Source: Methylosinus sp. Sm6 | Lineage (GTDB): Bacteria; Pseudomonadota; Alphaproteobacteria; Rhizobiales; Beijerinckiaceae | Assembly (NCBI RefSeq): GCF_019802345.1 | Contig: NZ_JAINDZ010000010.1 | Span: 62,001-126,000 of the forward strand | Direction of reading: 5' to 3' | Length of the DNA stretch: 64,000 nucleotides | Shown: positions 42,605-51,277 of the stretch, in pieces | Layout of the letters: the number at the start of each line of letters is the position of its first letter | How positions within the stretch are numbered: the stretch's first letter is position 1 | The notes under the pieces: model-generated | What the model was told of the DNA's origin: nothing | Database searches by the model: none | The model's input: the letters and a program-made list of their open reading frames with translations, nothing else | Program-made: the position numbers and the translations under genes

Positions 42605-43975
42605 ATGACAGAAGACAAGCGATCGACCGGACGACGCGCTCTCGCCGTGATCCTGGCGGCGGGCGAGGGGACGCGCATGAAATCGCGCCGCCCCAAGGTG
42701 CTGCACGAGGTGGCCGGGCGCTCCATGCTCGCCCATGTGCTGGCGGCGGTCGAGGCGGCGGGCGTCGCGGCGGCGGCCGTGGTCGTCGGCGGCGGCCGCG
42801 AGGATGTGGCGGCCGAGGCGCGCCGGCGCAGCCCCGGCGCGCGGACCTTCGTGCAGGAGCGCCAGCTCGGCACCGCCCATGCCGTGCTGGCGGCGCGCGA
42901 CGCCATCGCCGAGGGCTATGACGATCTGATCGTGCTCTTCGCCGACACGCCGCTCGTCTCCCCGGCGACCGTCGCCGCGTTGCGGGAGGGGCTCGCCGGC
43001 GGCGCGGGCGTCGCCGTTCTCGCCTTCGAGGCGGAAAATCCCTTCGGCTATGGGCGCGTTCTGCGCGGCGCCGATGGCGGGGTGCTGGCGATACGCGAGG
43101 AGAAGGACGCGAGCGAGGCGGAGCGTCGCGTCACGCTCTGCAACGCCGGGCTGATGGCGATCGACGGCGCCAGGGCGCTCGCCCTGCTCGAGGGAGTCGG
43201 CTCCGCCAATGCGCAAGGAGAGTTCTATCTCACCGATGTCGTCGAGCGCGCCCGGGCGGCGGGCTCGGCCACGCGGGTCGTGCTCGCGGAGGAGGAGGAG
43301 GTGCTCGGGGTCAACGACCGGGTCCAGCTCGCCCGGGCCGAGCAGATCGCGCAGCAGCGGCTGCGCCGCACCGCGATGCTCGGCGGAGCGACGCTGATCG
43401 CGCCCGAGACGGTCTTCCTCTCCTTCGATACGGAGATCGGCCGGGACGTGACCGTCGAGCCGCATGTGGTCATCGGCCCGGGCGTCTCGATCGGCGACGA
43501 CGCGACGATCCATTCCTTCTCGCACCTCGAGGGGGCGAGCGTCGGCGTCGGCGCGCAGATCGGGCCTTATGCGCGGCTGCGGCCGGGGGCGCGGCTCGCG
43601 GCCGCAGCCAAGATCGGCAATTTCGTCGAGATCAAGGCCGCCGACATCGGCGAGGGCGCCAAGGTCAATCATCTGAGCTATGTCGGCGACGCCACGGTCG
43701 GCGCCCATTCCAATATCGGCGCCGGCGTCATCACCTGCAATTATGACGGCTTCTTCAAATATCGAACGGTAATCGGCGAGCGCGCCTTTGTCGGCTCCAA
43801 TTCGGCGCTGGTCGCCCCGGTCGAGATCGGAAGCGGCGCCTATGTCGGCTCCGGATCGGTGATCACGCGCGACGTCGCCGCGGATGCGCTCGCGGTCGGC
43901 CGCGCGCGGCAGATGGAGAAGGGCGGCTGGGCCAGCGCTTTCCGCGCCGTGCAATCGGAGAAAAAGAAGGGCTGA
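42605..43975 (+). CDS. glmU: Bifunctional UDP-N-acetylglucosamine pyrophosphorylase / glucosamine-1-phosphate acetyltransferase
   Basis: The protein has 456 residues, the normal GlmU length. The N-terminal uridyltransferase domain has LAVILAAGEGTRMKSRRPKVLHEVAGR and later VLFADTPL with the metal-binding Asp. The C-terminal left-handed beta helix shows hexapeptide repeats and the catalytic and CoA-binding segments KIGNFVEIKAADIGEGAKVNHLSYVGDA and GVITCNYDGFFKYRTVIGERAFVGSNSALVAPVEIGSGAYVGSGSVIT. It makes UDP-GlcNAc for peptidoglycan and lipid A. It ends at a strong hairpin; glmS, its frequent partner in this order, is not in the window. Confidence 0.98.
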   Translation: MTEDKRSTGRRALAVILAAGEGTRMKSRRPKVLHEVAGRSMLAHVLAAVEAAGVAAAAVVVGGGREDVAAEARRRSPGARTFVQERQLGTAHAVLAARDAIAEGYDDLIVLFADTPLVSPATVAALREGLAGGAGVAVLAFEAENPFGYGRVLRGADGGVLAIREEKDASEAERRVTLCNAGLMAIDGARALALLEGVGSANAQGEFYLTDVVERARAAGSATRVVLAEEEEVLGVNDRVQLARAEQIAQQRLRRTAMLGGATLIAPETVFLSFDTEIGRDVTVEPHVVIGPGVSIGDDATIHSFSHLEGASVGVGAQIGPYARLRPGARLAAAAKIGNFVEIKAADIGEGAKVNHLSYVGDATVGAHSNIGAGVITCNYDGFFKYRTVIGERAFVGSNSALVAPVEIGSGAYVGSGSVITRDVAADALAVGRARQMEKGGWASAFRAVQSEKKKG

Positions 43976-43988
43976 GGGGAGCGCCGGA

Positions 43989-44020
43989 CGCCCGCCCTCC
44001 CCGCGCAGGGAGGGCGGGCG
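43989..44020. terminator. Strong GC hairpin between convergent glmU and the GT21 gene
   Basis: Arms CGCCCGCCCTCCC (43989-44001) and GGGAGGGCGGGCG (44008-44020) are a perfect 13-base inverted repeat around a six-base loop. It begins 14 bases after the glmU stop and ends eight bases before the end of the convergent gene, so it can serve both. No T run follows. Confidence 0.75.
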
Positions 44021-44028
44021 CGCCCTGT

Positions 44029-45168
44029 TCAGCCCGTGGTCTGCTCTTCCTGCTCGCGCACGGTCATCGCATTGCCGTGCCAGACGAAATCGTCGAAGAG
44101 GCAAGCGTCGACGAACATCACCGGCAGCAGAATGTCGCGCGTCAGATTTGCGAAGGGGCTGCGCCAGGAGCGCCGCCAGCCGGCGACGCGGGCCAGCGCG
44201 AGCTCCGCGCCATAGAGCGTCGCCAGAATGGCGGCGGCGACCAGCGGCACGCTCACATCGAGCAGATGGGCGGCATAGGCACCGGTCAGCACCGGCGCGA
44301 AGCTGCCGTTCATGAACTCGGGCGCGAAATAGGCGGGGAAGGTCACGCGCCGCAGCCGCGCCCAGCGCACATGGCGCGAATAGACCTCATGCGCGGTGCG
44401 ATGGCCGAGCGGCTGCTCGAACGGCATGTCGACGAGCCGCACCTTCATCTTCTGCGCGCGGATGATCTTGGTCGAGGCGGCGTCCTCGGCGATCTCGGCG
44501 CCGAGCGCTCTGATGCCGCCGGCGCGCTCCAGCACCTCGCGCCGCCACATCATGTTCTTGCCCTGGGCGAAGCCGATGCCGACCGCCTCGGCGCCATACT
44601 GCCAGCGCGCCTGGAAGGTGTTGAGGAAGGCGCATTCGACCTCGGCCCAGAACCCCTCGGGCCGCGAGCCGATCGGCATGGAGATGACGAGCGCCGTGTC
44701 GTCCCGGAAGGCGGCGAGCATGGTCTGAATATAGTCCGGCGGCAGCAGCGCATTGGAGTCGGCGAGCACGACCCAGGCGTGGCGCGCGGCGTCCCAGCCC
44801 TTCACGCAATTGTTCAGCTTGGGGTTGGCGCTTACATAATCATCGCCGACCAGGAGGCGCGCCGGAATATGCGGATGCGCCGCGATGAGCCGCTCGACGA
44901 GGCCGATCACCGGGTCATTGGCGCATTGGACGCAGAACAAAATTTCGTAGGACGGATAATCGAGCGTGAAGCTCGAGCCGAGCGTCTCCTCGCTGAACGT
45001 CTCGAGCCCGCGCAACGGCCGCACGATGCTGACCGGCGGCGGCGCCGCAGGAACCGGCAGGGTGCGCGGGCGGGCGCGGCATCGGAAGGCGGCGATGGCG
45101 ATGGCGGCGAGGTTGAGCGTTACCATGGCCGCGCAGAGCGCGGCGCACGCATAGGCGGCGATCATCAT
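44029..45168 (-). CDS. Ceramide glucosyltransferase-like GT21 glycosyltransferase (HpnI-like)
   Basis: A 379-residue membrane GT2/GT21 enzyme with an N-terminal helix (about 3-28), the domain start [38 protein letters not shown], the D1/D2-type aspartates in [14 protein letters not shown] and EIAEDAAST, and the [10 protein letters not shown] motif that corresponds to (Q/R)xxRW. Two helices follow near the C-terminus. The family includes ceramide glucosyltransferase and the hopanoid-associated HpnI, which transfers a GlcNAc unit to a hopanoid. No hpn or sphingolipid genes are nearby, so the acceptor is unresolved. Confidence 0.87.
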   Translation of the reverse strand: MMIAAYACAALCAAMVTLNLAAIAIAAFRCRARPRTLPVPAAPPPVSIVRPLRGLETFSEETLGSSFTLDYPSYEILFCVQCANDPVIGLVERLIAAHPHIPARLLVGDDYVSANPKLNNCVKGWDAARHAWVVLADSNALLPPDYIQTMLAAFRDDTALVISMPIGSRPEGFWAEVECAFLNTFQARWQYGAEAVGIGFAQGKNMMWRREVLERAGGIRALGAEIAEDAASTKIIRAQKMKVRLVDMPFEQPLGHRTAHEVYSRHVRWARLRRVTFPAYFAPEFMNGSFAPVLTGAYAAHLLDVSVPLVAAAILATLYGAELALARVAGWRRSWRSPFANLTRDILLPVMFVDACLFDDFVWHGNAMTVREQEEQTTG

Positions 45169-45365
45169 GCGTTATCTCTGCCTGTCACTTGCGGGAGTCG
45201 AGAGAGAGCGGGGTCGGGGCGGCCTCGGGACGGCGCCGGCGGCGCAGGCCGGGAGCGGGCCATTGCGATATTCCACCTGACAATTCCTTCGGGTCTTGGC
45301 AAAAGGGCGGCGGCGCGAGAATCTTGTCGCGTCGCGCGACGCCTCCCGTTTCCTCCTGCCGAACT

Positions 45366-46718
45366 ATGGCCATGACCTCTCCGATCGTTCGCTTTGCGCC
45401 GTCGCCGACGGGCCGCCTTCACATCGGCAATGCGCGGCCGGCGCTGCTCAATTACCTGTACGCGCGCGCCCACAATGGTAGATTCGTGCTGCGTTTCGAT
45501 GACACCGACGTCGCGCGCTCCTCGGAGGAGTTCGCGCAAGCGATCGAGGTCGACCTCGCCTGGCTCGGAGTCGCGCCGGATATGACGCTGCGCCAGTCGC
45601 AGCGCGTCGCGCTCTATGAGTCGGCGGCGGCGGCGCTGCGCGAGGCCGGGCGGCTCTATCCCTGCTACGAGACGGCGGAGGAATTGGAGAAGCGCCGCAA
45701 GCTGCAGCAGGCGCGCGGCCAGCCGCCGATCTACGACCGCGCCGCGCTGCGCCTCTCGGCGGAGGAGCGCGCCCGGCTGGAGCGCGAAGGACGGCGCCCG
45801 CACTGGCGTTTTCGTTTGGAGCCCGGCGTGGTCGAATGGCGCGATCTCGTGCGCGGGGATTGCGCGATCGACTGCGCCTCGCTGTCCGACCCCGTGCTGC
45901 TGCGCGAGGACGGCAGCTTTCTCTACACGCTGCCCTCGGTGGTCGACGACATCGATCTTTGCATCACCCATGTGATCCGCGGCGAGGACCATGTCACGAA
46001 TACGGCGGTGCAGATCCGCCTGTTCCAGGCGCTCGCCCCGGGGCGTCATCCGCCCGTCTTCGCGCATCACAATCTGCTGGTCGGCTCCGGCGGCGAGGCG
46101 CTCTCCAAGCGCAGCGGCGCCCTGTCGATCGGCGCCTTGCGCGAGGAAGGATATGAGGCGCTGGCCGTGGCCGCGCTCGCGGTTTTGACCGGCTCCTCGG
46201 ATAGCGTGCATCCGATCCGCTCGCTCGACGAGCTCGCGAAGGAATTCGACCTCGCCCATCTCTCGCGCAACGCCGCGCGCTTCGATCCCGCCGACCTTCG
46301 CCCGCTCACGCACCGCACGCTGGCGCGGCTCGACTATGAGGATATGCGCGAGCGCCTGGAGGCGCATGAGATCGTCGGATTCAAGGCCGAGCCGTTCTGG
46401 CGCGCGGCGCGGGGCAATCTCTCGGCCTTTTCCGATGTGCTGGACTGGTGGCGGGTGGTCGAGGGCGAGATCGCCCCTCGCCGGGAGGATGAGGAGCTTC
46501 TCGCCGCAGCGCTCGCCTCGCTGCCGCGGGAGCCCTGGGACGAGACGACTTGGAGCGCATGGACCGCCGGGCTGAAGGCGAAGACCGGCCGCAAGGGCAA
46601 GGCGCTGTTCCACCCGCTGCGGCTGGCGCTGACCGGGGCCGAGAACGGGCCGGAATTATCGCTGCTGCTGCCGCTGATCGGCCATGCGCGGGCGGCGGCG
46701 CGGCTCGCGGGCGGCTGA
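45366..46718 (+). CDS. gltX: Glutamyl-tRNA synthetase, short second-type
   Basis: The 450-residue class I synthetase has the HIGH-type motif in [20 protein letters not shown] and the KMSKS-type loop in [16 protein letters not shown], here LSKRS. The Glu/AMP region ([14 protein letters not shown]) is intact. Alphaproteobacteria often have two GluRS genes, one specialised for tRNA-Gln or other species; this sequence resembles the shorter type with a compact anticodon domain. The other copy is outside the window. The ATG at 45366 ([17 protein letters not shown]) was chosen; a much longer in-frame extension has no coding character. Confidence 0.93.
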   Translation: MAMTSPIVRFAPSPTGRLHIGNARPALLNYLYARAHNGRFVLRFDDTDVARSSEEFAQAIEVDLAWLGVAPDMTLRQSQRVALYESAAAALREAGRLYPCYETAEELEKRRKLQQARGQPPIYDRAALRLSAEERARLEREGRRPHWRFRLEPGVVEWRDLVRGDCAIDCASLSDPVLLREDGSFLYTLPSVVDDIDLCITHVIRGEDHVTNTAVQIRLFQALAPGRHPPVFAHHNLLVGSGGEALSKRSGALSIGALREEGYEALAVAALAVLTGSSDSVHPIRSLDELAKEFDLAHLSRNAARFDPADLRPLTHRTLARLDYEDMRERLEAHEIVGFKAEPFWRAARGNLSAFSDVLDWWRVVEGEIAPRREDEELLAAALASLPREPWDETTWSAWTAGLKAKTGRKGKALFHPLRLALTGAENGPELSLLLPLIGHARAAARLAGG

Positions 46719-46738
46719 CGGCCTTTCAACGGCAGTCG

Positions 46739-47932
46739 CTAAAACAGGCTGAGCTGCTCCGCTCCACAGCGGGGCGGACGAAACAGGTCGGAGCGCAGCC
46801 GCGTATGGGCGAAGCCGAGCCGGGCCGCAGCGACCTGGAATCTCCGCCCGATCATCCAGGCGTACGGCCCCTCCCCCGTCATGCGCTTGTCGAATGCGGG
46901 GTCGTAGAGCTTGCCGTCGCGCGCCGAGCGCACGAGCGAGAGGACATGCCGGGCCTTGGCCGGAAAATGCGTGACCAGCCATTCGCTGAACACCTCCCGA
47001 AGCTCGAGCGGCAGCCGCAGCATCACATAGCCCGCTTCCCGCGCGCCGGCCGCATGGGCGCGGGTCAGTATGGTCTCGATCTCGGCGTCGTTGATCGCCG
47101 GAATGATCGGCGCGACCAGCACGGCCACCGGGATTCCGGCCGAGGCCAGCTGCTCGATCGTGGCGAGACGCCGCTCGGGCGAGGCGGCGCGCGGCTCCAT
47201 CGCCCGCGCGAGACCCGGATCGAGCGTCGTCACCGAGATCGCCACTTTGACGAGTCCTTTGCGGGCCATGGGCGCCAAGAGATCGATGTCGCGCGCGACC
47301 AGAGAGGATTTCGTCACGATGCCGATCGGATGATCGGCGCGGCTCGCCACCTCCAGCAGGCCGCGGGTGATCCGGTAGCGCTTCTCGACCGGCTGATAGG
47401 GATCCGTATTGGCGCCGATCGCTATGGTCTTCGGCGAATAGCCCGGCGCGGAGAGCTCCCGCTCCAAGAGCTGCGCCGCCCCCTCCTTGACGAAGATCTC
47501 GGTCTCGAAATCGAGGCCGGCCGAAAGGCCCATGTAAGCGTGGCTCGGCCGCGCATAACAATAGACGCAGCCGTGCTCGCAGCCGCGGTACGGGTTCACC
47601 GAGCGGTCGAAGGAGATGTCGGGAGAATCATTGCGGGTGACGATGGTCCGCGCCCGCTCGGCGTGAATATTGGTGCGCAGCGGCTCGGCCTCCTCGAGCG
47701 TGCCCCAGCCGTCCTCGGCAGGCACGCGCCGCTCGCGCTCGTAGCGCCCGCTCTCGTTCGACAGGGCGCCGCGTCCGCGCCGCCGCGCCGGATCGACGAT
47801 CGGGCGCTCCTCGGCGGAAAAATCGACGGCCGCGCCGATCGCCTCGCGGCTGAGCCGCGCCGCGCCCCGCCAATCGGCCTGTTCCGCTCGTTCGACCAGC
47901 CGTTTCGCAGCGCTCGCCATGATGCTCGCCAT
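46739..47932 (-). CDS. SplB-like radical SAM protein (PA0069/Rv2578c type)
   Basis: The protein of 397 residues has the radical SAM motif GCEHGCVYCYARP (Cys-x3-Cys-x2-Cys), the upstream NPYRGC start, and the FVKEGAAQLLERELSAPGY and NTDPYQPVEKRYRITRGLLEV segments shared with spore photoproduct lyase-like proteins of the PA0069 group. Spore photoproduct lyase repairs UV lesions, but the role of this subfamily is unproven. The ATG at 47932 has GGGAGG five bases upstream (a GTG at 47938 overlaps that site). Two LexA-type boxes at 48075-48108 suggest SOS control, supporting a link to DNA damage. Confidence 0.88.
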   Translation of the reverse strand: MASIMASAAKRLVERAEQADWRGAARLSREAIGAAVDFSAEERPIVDPARRRGRGALSNESGRYERERRVPAEDGWGTLEEAEPLRTNIHAERARTIVTRNDSPDISFDRSVNPYRGCEHGCVYCYARPSHAYMGLSAGLDFETEIFVKEGAAQLLERELSAPGYSPKTIAIGANTDPYQPVEKRYRITRGLLEVASRADHPIGIVTKSSLVARDIDLLAPMARKGLVKVAISVTTLDPGLARAMEPRAASPERRLATIEQLASAGIPVAVLVAPIIPAINDAEIETILTRAHAAGAREAGYVMLRLPLELREVFSEWLVTHFPAKARHVLSLVRSARDGKLYDPAFDKRMTGEGPYAWMIGRRFQVAAARLGFAHTRLRSDLFRPPRCGAEQLSLF

Positions 47933-48074
47933 GCTCACCTCCCGCGCCGTCCGCGTCGAGGGCCCGCGATCGACGATGCGCCGCGAAGCGACGCTCGGCG
48001 CGCGACGACCACGGGCCCGACGCGACTACGCTCCACTACTGACGACTTTTAGGGGACTTGTTTACTCTGAGACG

Positions 48075-48108
48075 GAACATTTACCGAACAAGGGAACGTA
48101 TACGGAAC
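48075..48108 (-). promoter_or_regulatory. Two tandem alphaproteobacterial LexA boxes
   Basis: The plus strand has GAAC-N7-GAAC at 48075-48089 and again at 48094-48108; on the minus strand, toward the SplB-like gene, both read GTTC-N7-GTTC, the LexA-binding direct repeat known from alphaproteobacteria. A TTGTTC (48091-48086) between them could be a -35 element. The sites are 137-170 bases upstream of the SplB-like start. Confidence 0.75.
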
Positions 48109-48125
48109 ACGCTGGCCGCGGTCAA

Positions 48126-48146
48126 GCGCCGTCGGCGCAATTTTTT
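48126..48146 (+). terminator. Small hairpin with T run downstream of the LexA boxes
   Basis: A GCGCC-GTC-GGCGC stem is followed by AATTTTTT. It would stop any transcript leaving the LexA-box region in the plus direction. The stem is short, so strength is uncertain. Confidence 0.45.
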
Positions 48147-48237
48147 CACGCCGCGGGCGACCGCGTCATTGTCCAGTCACGAGAGCTCGCTATTTCTGGG
48201 AACAGAGCAACCGACGGCGTCACAGCCGCGGCGGCTC

Positions 48238-48273
48238 GAACGCCGGGCCGGAGGTACGTCCGGCGTTTTCTTT
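48238..48273 (+). terminator. Rho-independent terminator-like hairpin without an assigned gene
   Basis: ACGCCGG (48238-48244) and CCGGCGT (48258-48264) form a stem followed by TTTCTTTTT. No plus-strand protein gene lies upstream back to 47939, so it may end a small RNA or be a relic. No clear sRNA promoter was identified. Confidence 0.5.
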
Positions 48274-48312
48274 TTCAGGCGGCGTGTGCATTTTCTGGAC
48301 CCGCTCGCCCCA

Positions 48313-48486
48313 GGGCAATCGGGTAGAGGACGAGCCCCCATCATCCTCGTCCTGAGGAGCCCGCGAAGCGGGCGTCTCGAAGGACGGCGACGGCTGAAAC
48401 CTTTGCTTGCGCCCCGCGGCCGTCCTTCGAGACGGCGGCTCCTCAGCAGACGAGGGTTGGGGCTTTTATCCTTCACCCGATTGCCC
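48313..48486. mobile_element. MITE-like palindromic element, copy 2
   Basis: A 174-base element with perfect 12-base terminal inverted repeats GGGCAATCGGGT (48313-48324) and ACCCGATTGCCC (48475-48486), an internal hairpin GCCCGC-GAA-GCGGGC and an inverted pair GTCTCGAAGGACGG / CCGTCCTTCGAGAC. It has no gene. It closely resembles the element at 29833-30014. Its right end is two bases from the stop codon of the minus-strand methyltransferase gene. Confidence 0.8.
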
Positions 48487-48488
48487 GC

Positions 48489-49226
48489 TCAGGGCTTGAC
48501 CGCGGTCGCCAGAGTGTCGACGCCTTCGCGATATTCGACGCGGACGTCGGCAAAGCCCAGCGCCGAGAGGCGCTCGAGCGCGGGCGTCAGATACATGATG
48601 TGCTCGGGCGATTCGTCGCTGAAGAGATGCGCGATCCAATCCTCGAGCAAATCATAGCGGCCGATCGCCCCGAACTTCTGGAACCAGAGGCGCGCTTCCG
48701 CTTGCGTCGCGGAAAGATGCGCGGCGCGGTCGTCCATCGCATAGCGGTCGCCATTGACGAAGAGGCCGCCGGGCTTCAGCGCGCGGAACGCCGCGGCCAG
48801 AGTCTCCTGGCGATAGTCATCCAGAAAATTGTGAATCGCGTAATTGGACGTGATGACGTCGAGGCTCGCCTCCGGCAGAGCGCGCAGGCAGGACAGCGCG
48901 TCGGCCTCGACGAAGCGCACGCGGCCCGCCTCGACATAGCCGGAAAGATGCGCGCGCGCCTGATCGAGCATTTTGGCCGCGCTGTCCACGGCGGTGAGAC
49001 GAAGATCGTCGCGGAAGGCGAGCAGCGGCAGCGTGCTCACGCCCGAGCCGCAGCCGATCTCGACAGCCTCGAGCGCCTCGCCCTCGCGCCAGCCGGCGAC
49101 GCGCTCGGCGACGCGGCGGGCGAGCAAAGCGGCGTTGGGACAGATCAGCTCCAACATCCGATATTCGGCGCCGATCGGTCCGGTGAAGAGATTTTCGTCG
49201 ACGGGTCGGGACAGGGGGCGGGACAT
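48489..49226 (-). CDS. Class I SAM-dependent methyltransferase
   Basis: The 245-residue protein has the SAM-binding motif AVEIGCGSGVSTLPLL, motif II-like LTAVDSAAKMLDQARAHL, the acidic VEADALSCL, and SLDVITSNYAIHNFLDDYRQETLAAAFRALKPGGLFVNGDRYAMDD. The C-terminal half (AEARLWFQKFG, DWIAHLFSDESPEHIMYLTPALERLSALGF) resembles small-molecule methyltransferases. Substrate unknown. The ATG at 49226 is eight bases after the ccdA stop, so both are likely in one operon. A MITE-like element abuts its stop. Confidence 0.85.
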   Translation of the reverse strand: MSRPLSRPVDENLFTGPIGAEYRMLELICPNAALLARRVAERVAGWREGEALEAVEIGCGSGVSTLPLLAFRDDLRLTAVDSAAKMLDQARAHLSGYVEAGRVRFVEADALSCLRALPEASLDVITSNYAIHNFLDDYRQETLAAAFRALKPGGLFVNGDRYAMDDRAAHLSATQAEARLWFQKFGAIGRYDLLEDWIAHLFSDESPEHIMYLTPALERLSALGFADVRVEYREGVDTLATAVKP

Positions 49227-49234
49227 GGGCGAGC

Positions 49235-49966
49235 TCAGCCGAATTGCGCGAGGCCGGGGAAGGTCTGCAGCAGCCAGAACGACATATTCTGCATCGCTCC
49301 TGTCAGGAAGGCGAGGCCGGTCGCGACCAGCAGGACGCCGACGACTTTTTCGACCTTGCCGAAATGTCGCTTGAAGCGCTGCATGAAGCCCATGAACGGC
49401 CCCATCGCCGCCGCCGCGGCGAGGAACGGCAGGCCGAGTCCGGCCGAATAGACGGCGAGCAGAGCCGCCCCTTTCGCCACAGTCTCCTGCGAGCCGGCGA
49501 CCGCGAGAATGGCGGCGAGAATGGGCCCGATGCAGGGCGTCCAGCCGAAAGCGAAGGCGAGACCCATCACATAGGCGCCGAGCCGGCCGACCGGACGGCC
49601 GACCTCGAGGCGCTTCTCGCGATAGAGCAGGCCGATCTTGAACAGGCCGAGGAAATGCAGCCCCATCACGATGATGGCGACGCCGGCCGCGATCGACAAT
49701 ATTTCGAGATTGGCGCGCAGGACCTTGCCGAACACGCTCGCCGTCGCGCCGAGCGCCACGAACACGGTGGAAAAGCCGGCGACGAACAAAAGCGCGGCGA
49801 TCAGCACGTCGCGCCGCGCGCGCGGCTTGCCCCCGGCCGTCAGCTCCTCGAGGGTCGCTCCGGCGATGAAGGTGAGATAGGGCGGCACCAGCGGCAGCAC
49901 GCAGGGGGAGAGGAATGAGAGAACGCCCGCCGCGGCGGCGGCGGGAAAGGTGACGTCGGCCGCCAT
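49235..49966 (-). CDS. ccdA: Cytochrome c biogenesis protein CcdA
   Basis: A 243-residue protein with six membrane helices. It has the CcdA signature GVLSFLSPCVLPLVPPYLTFIAG, with one redox Cys flanked by prolines, and FGWTPCIGPILAAIL, with the second Cys. CcdA carries electrons from thioredoxin across the inner membrane to reduce periplasmic thiols used in cytochrome c maturation or other disulfide reduction. No ccm genes are nearby. It precedes a methyltransferase gene in the same direction. Confidence 0.93.
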   Translation of the reverse strand: MAADVTFPAAAAAGVLSFLSPCVLPLVPPYLTFIAGATLEELTAGGKPRARRDVLIAALLFVAGFSTVFVALGATASVFGKVLRANLEILSIAAGVAIIVMGLHFLGLFKIGLLYREKRLEVGRPVGRLGAYVMGLAFAFGWTPCIGPILAAILAVAGSQETVAKGAALLAVYSAGLGLPFLAAAAAMGPFMGFMQRFKRHFGKVEKVVGVLLVATGLAFLTGAMQNMSFWLLQTFPGLAQFG

Positions 49967-50102
49967 GGGAACTCCTCGCTTCGCGCCGACCTTGTGCCAT
50001 AGGCGGAGCGCCGACGCAAAGCGCGTGATCGAGGCGAGCCGACCTCGGCGCGCGCCGACCTCTATCGTCGCCGGCGCCGCTTCCGTCCAGCCAAAGCGAC
50101 TG

Positions 50103-51020
50103 CTATTCGATCGTCATTCCGATGCGCTCCCAGCGCACGCCCGAAGGCCCTGTCGAGAACCAAATCTGCCGCGCCTTGCCGACGAGATCGGCGAGCGGCA
50201 CGAAGCCGAAGCTGCGCGAGTCCCTGGTCTCGTCGCGGTTGTCCCCGAGCACGAACACCGCCGCCGGCGGGACCACCCATTCGGCGTCGGGGACGATATT
50301 TGCCTTGCCCCATTCCACGCGCCACTCGCGCGCGTCCGACTGCTCGCGGACCACGATCCGATCACCCTCGATCGCTTCGGCGCCCGAGATGCGCGCGCCA
50401 TTGACGAACAGCGCGCGGCCCCGCAGCGCGATATGGTCTCCCGGCAGTCCGATCACGCGCTTGATGTAGTAGAGCGTGCGATCGTCCGGGTAGACGAAGA
50501 CGCCGGCGTCGCCGCGCGACACGCGCCCTTTGCACAGCGGACAATTGTAGCGCATGTCGACGAAGAAATAATCGCCGCGCAGCAGGGTGGGCGCCATGCC
50601 GTCGGCCGGAGTGGTGAAGGACCGCACCAGATGCGCGTTCACGCCGCTGACGAGACCAAAATAAAGCGCGGCGTTGCCGAGGAGAAGCAGCAGGGCGTAG
50701 AGTCCGCCGACCTGCCACTCGCGACGCGGCGCAGGCTCCGCGCGCGCCTCTCGCCAGGCGTCGACGATCGAGGCCGCCCAGATGCCGAGGGTGAGGAGCG
50801 CCACCGCCGCGAGCAACGGCGCCATCAGCCGACTCGGCGCATAGAGAGTGGCGAGGACGCCGGCGGGCGCGCCCGCAAGCGCAAAAGCGAGGAAGGTCCA
50901 CAGCGCCTTGTCGAGCGCGCCATTGTGGAGCTGACCGAGCCCGGGCAGCGCAAGCGACAGCAGCGCGGCGACGACCGAGCGCCGTGGCGTGGCGTTTAAG
51001 AGCGAATTGAGGCCTGTCAT
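50103..51020 (-). CDS. Signal peptidase I-like (S26) protein lacking the nucleophile serine
   Basis: The protein has 305 residues. An N-terminal membrane domain (about 14-90, beginning LPGLGQLHNGALDKALW) is followed by a helix at 105-125 and an S26 domain. In TTPADGMAPTLLRGDYFFVD the residue before the conserved Met is Gly141, where signal peptidases have the catalytic Ser (P-S-x-S-M-x-P-T-L). The general-base Lys is present as Lys187 in YYIKRVIGLPGD, and box E reads LGDNRDETRDSRSFGFV. An unusual CPLC pair (160-163) sits between. The codon is GGC; one base change would give AGC (Ser). It is encoded after an ECF sigma factor and a small membrane protein, so a non-proteolytic or regulatory role is possible. 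Confidence 0.85.
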   Translation of the reverse strand: MTGLNSLLNATPRRSVVAALLSLALPGLGQLHNGALDKALWTFLAFALAGAPAGVLATLYAPSRLMAPLLAAVALLTLGIWAASIVDAWREARAEPAPRREWQVGGLYALLLLLGNAALYFGLVSGVNAHLVRSFTTPADGMAPTLLRGDYFFVDMRYNCPLCKGRVSRGDAGVFVYPDDRTLYYIKRVIGLPGDHIALRGRALFVNGARISGAEAIEGDRIVVREQSDAREWRVEWGKANIVPDAEWVVPPAAVFVLGDNRDETRDSRSFGFVPLADLVGKARQIWFSTGPSGVRWERIGMTIE

Positions 51021-51052
51021 GTGAATGCTCCATTGCGGGAGGATGGATCGCG

Positions 51053-51277
51053 TCACTGCGCGACCGCGGCGATAAAGGCGAAGACCGCGAATTCGCCGGC
51101 GAACAGCGCGCCGCACAGAGCGCTCGCGGCGAGAGCGACGAAGCGCCAGAGGGTGAGCGGTCGCGGGGCGGGCGCCTGCCGGCTCTCCCGCGCCAGAGCC
51201 GCGACTCGCCGAGCGAAATCCGGCGGAGGCCGATGCCCCGCGGCGGCGAAGAATGGGTCGAGGTCGTCAGCCATCAT
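51053..51277 (-). CDS. Small single-helix membrane protein, possible anti-sigma factor
   Basis: The product has 74 residues: a cytoplasmic part of about 42 residues (DDLDPFFAAAGHRPPPDFARRVAALARE) and one membrane helix at about 45-68 ending at AAVAQ. It overlaps the ECF sigma gene by 11 bases, the place expected of an anti-sigma factor, and the FARRVAALA helix could contact sigma. It has no His-Cys zinc motif of the ZAS type and almost no periplasmic part, so if it is an anti-sigma factor it is a minimal one. A GGAG precedes ATG 51277. Confidence 0.6.
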   Translation of the reverse strand: MMADDLDPFFAAAGHRPPPDFARRVAALARESRQAPAPRPLTLWRFVALAASALCGALFAGEFAVFAFIAAVAQ

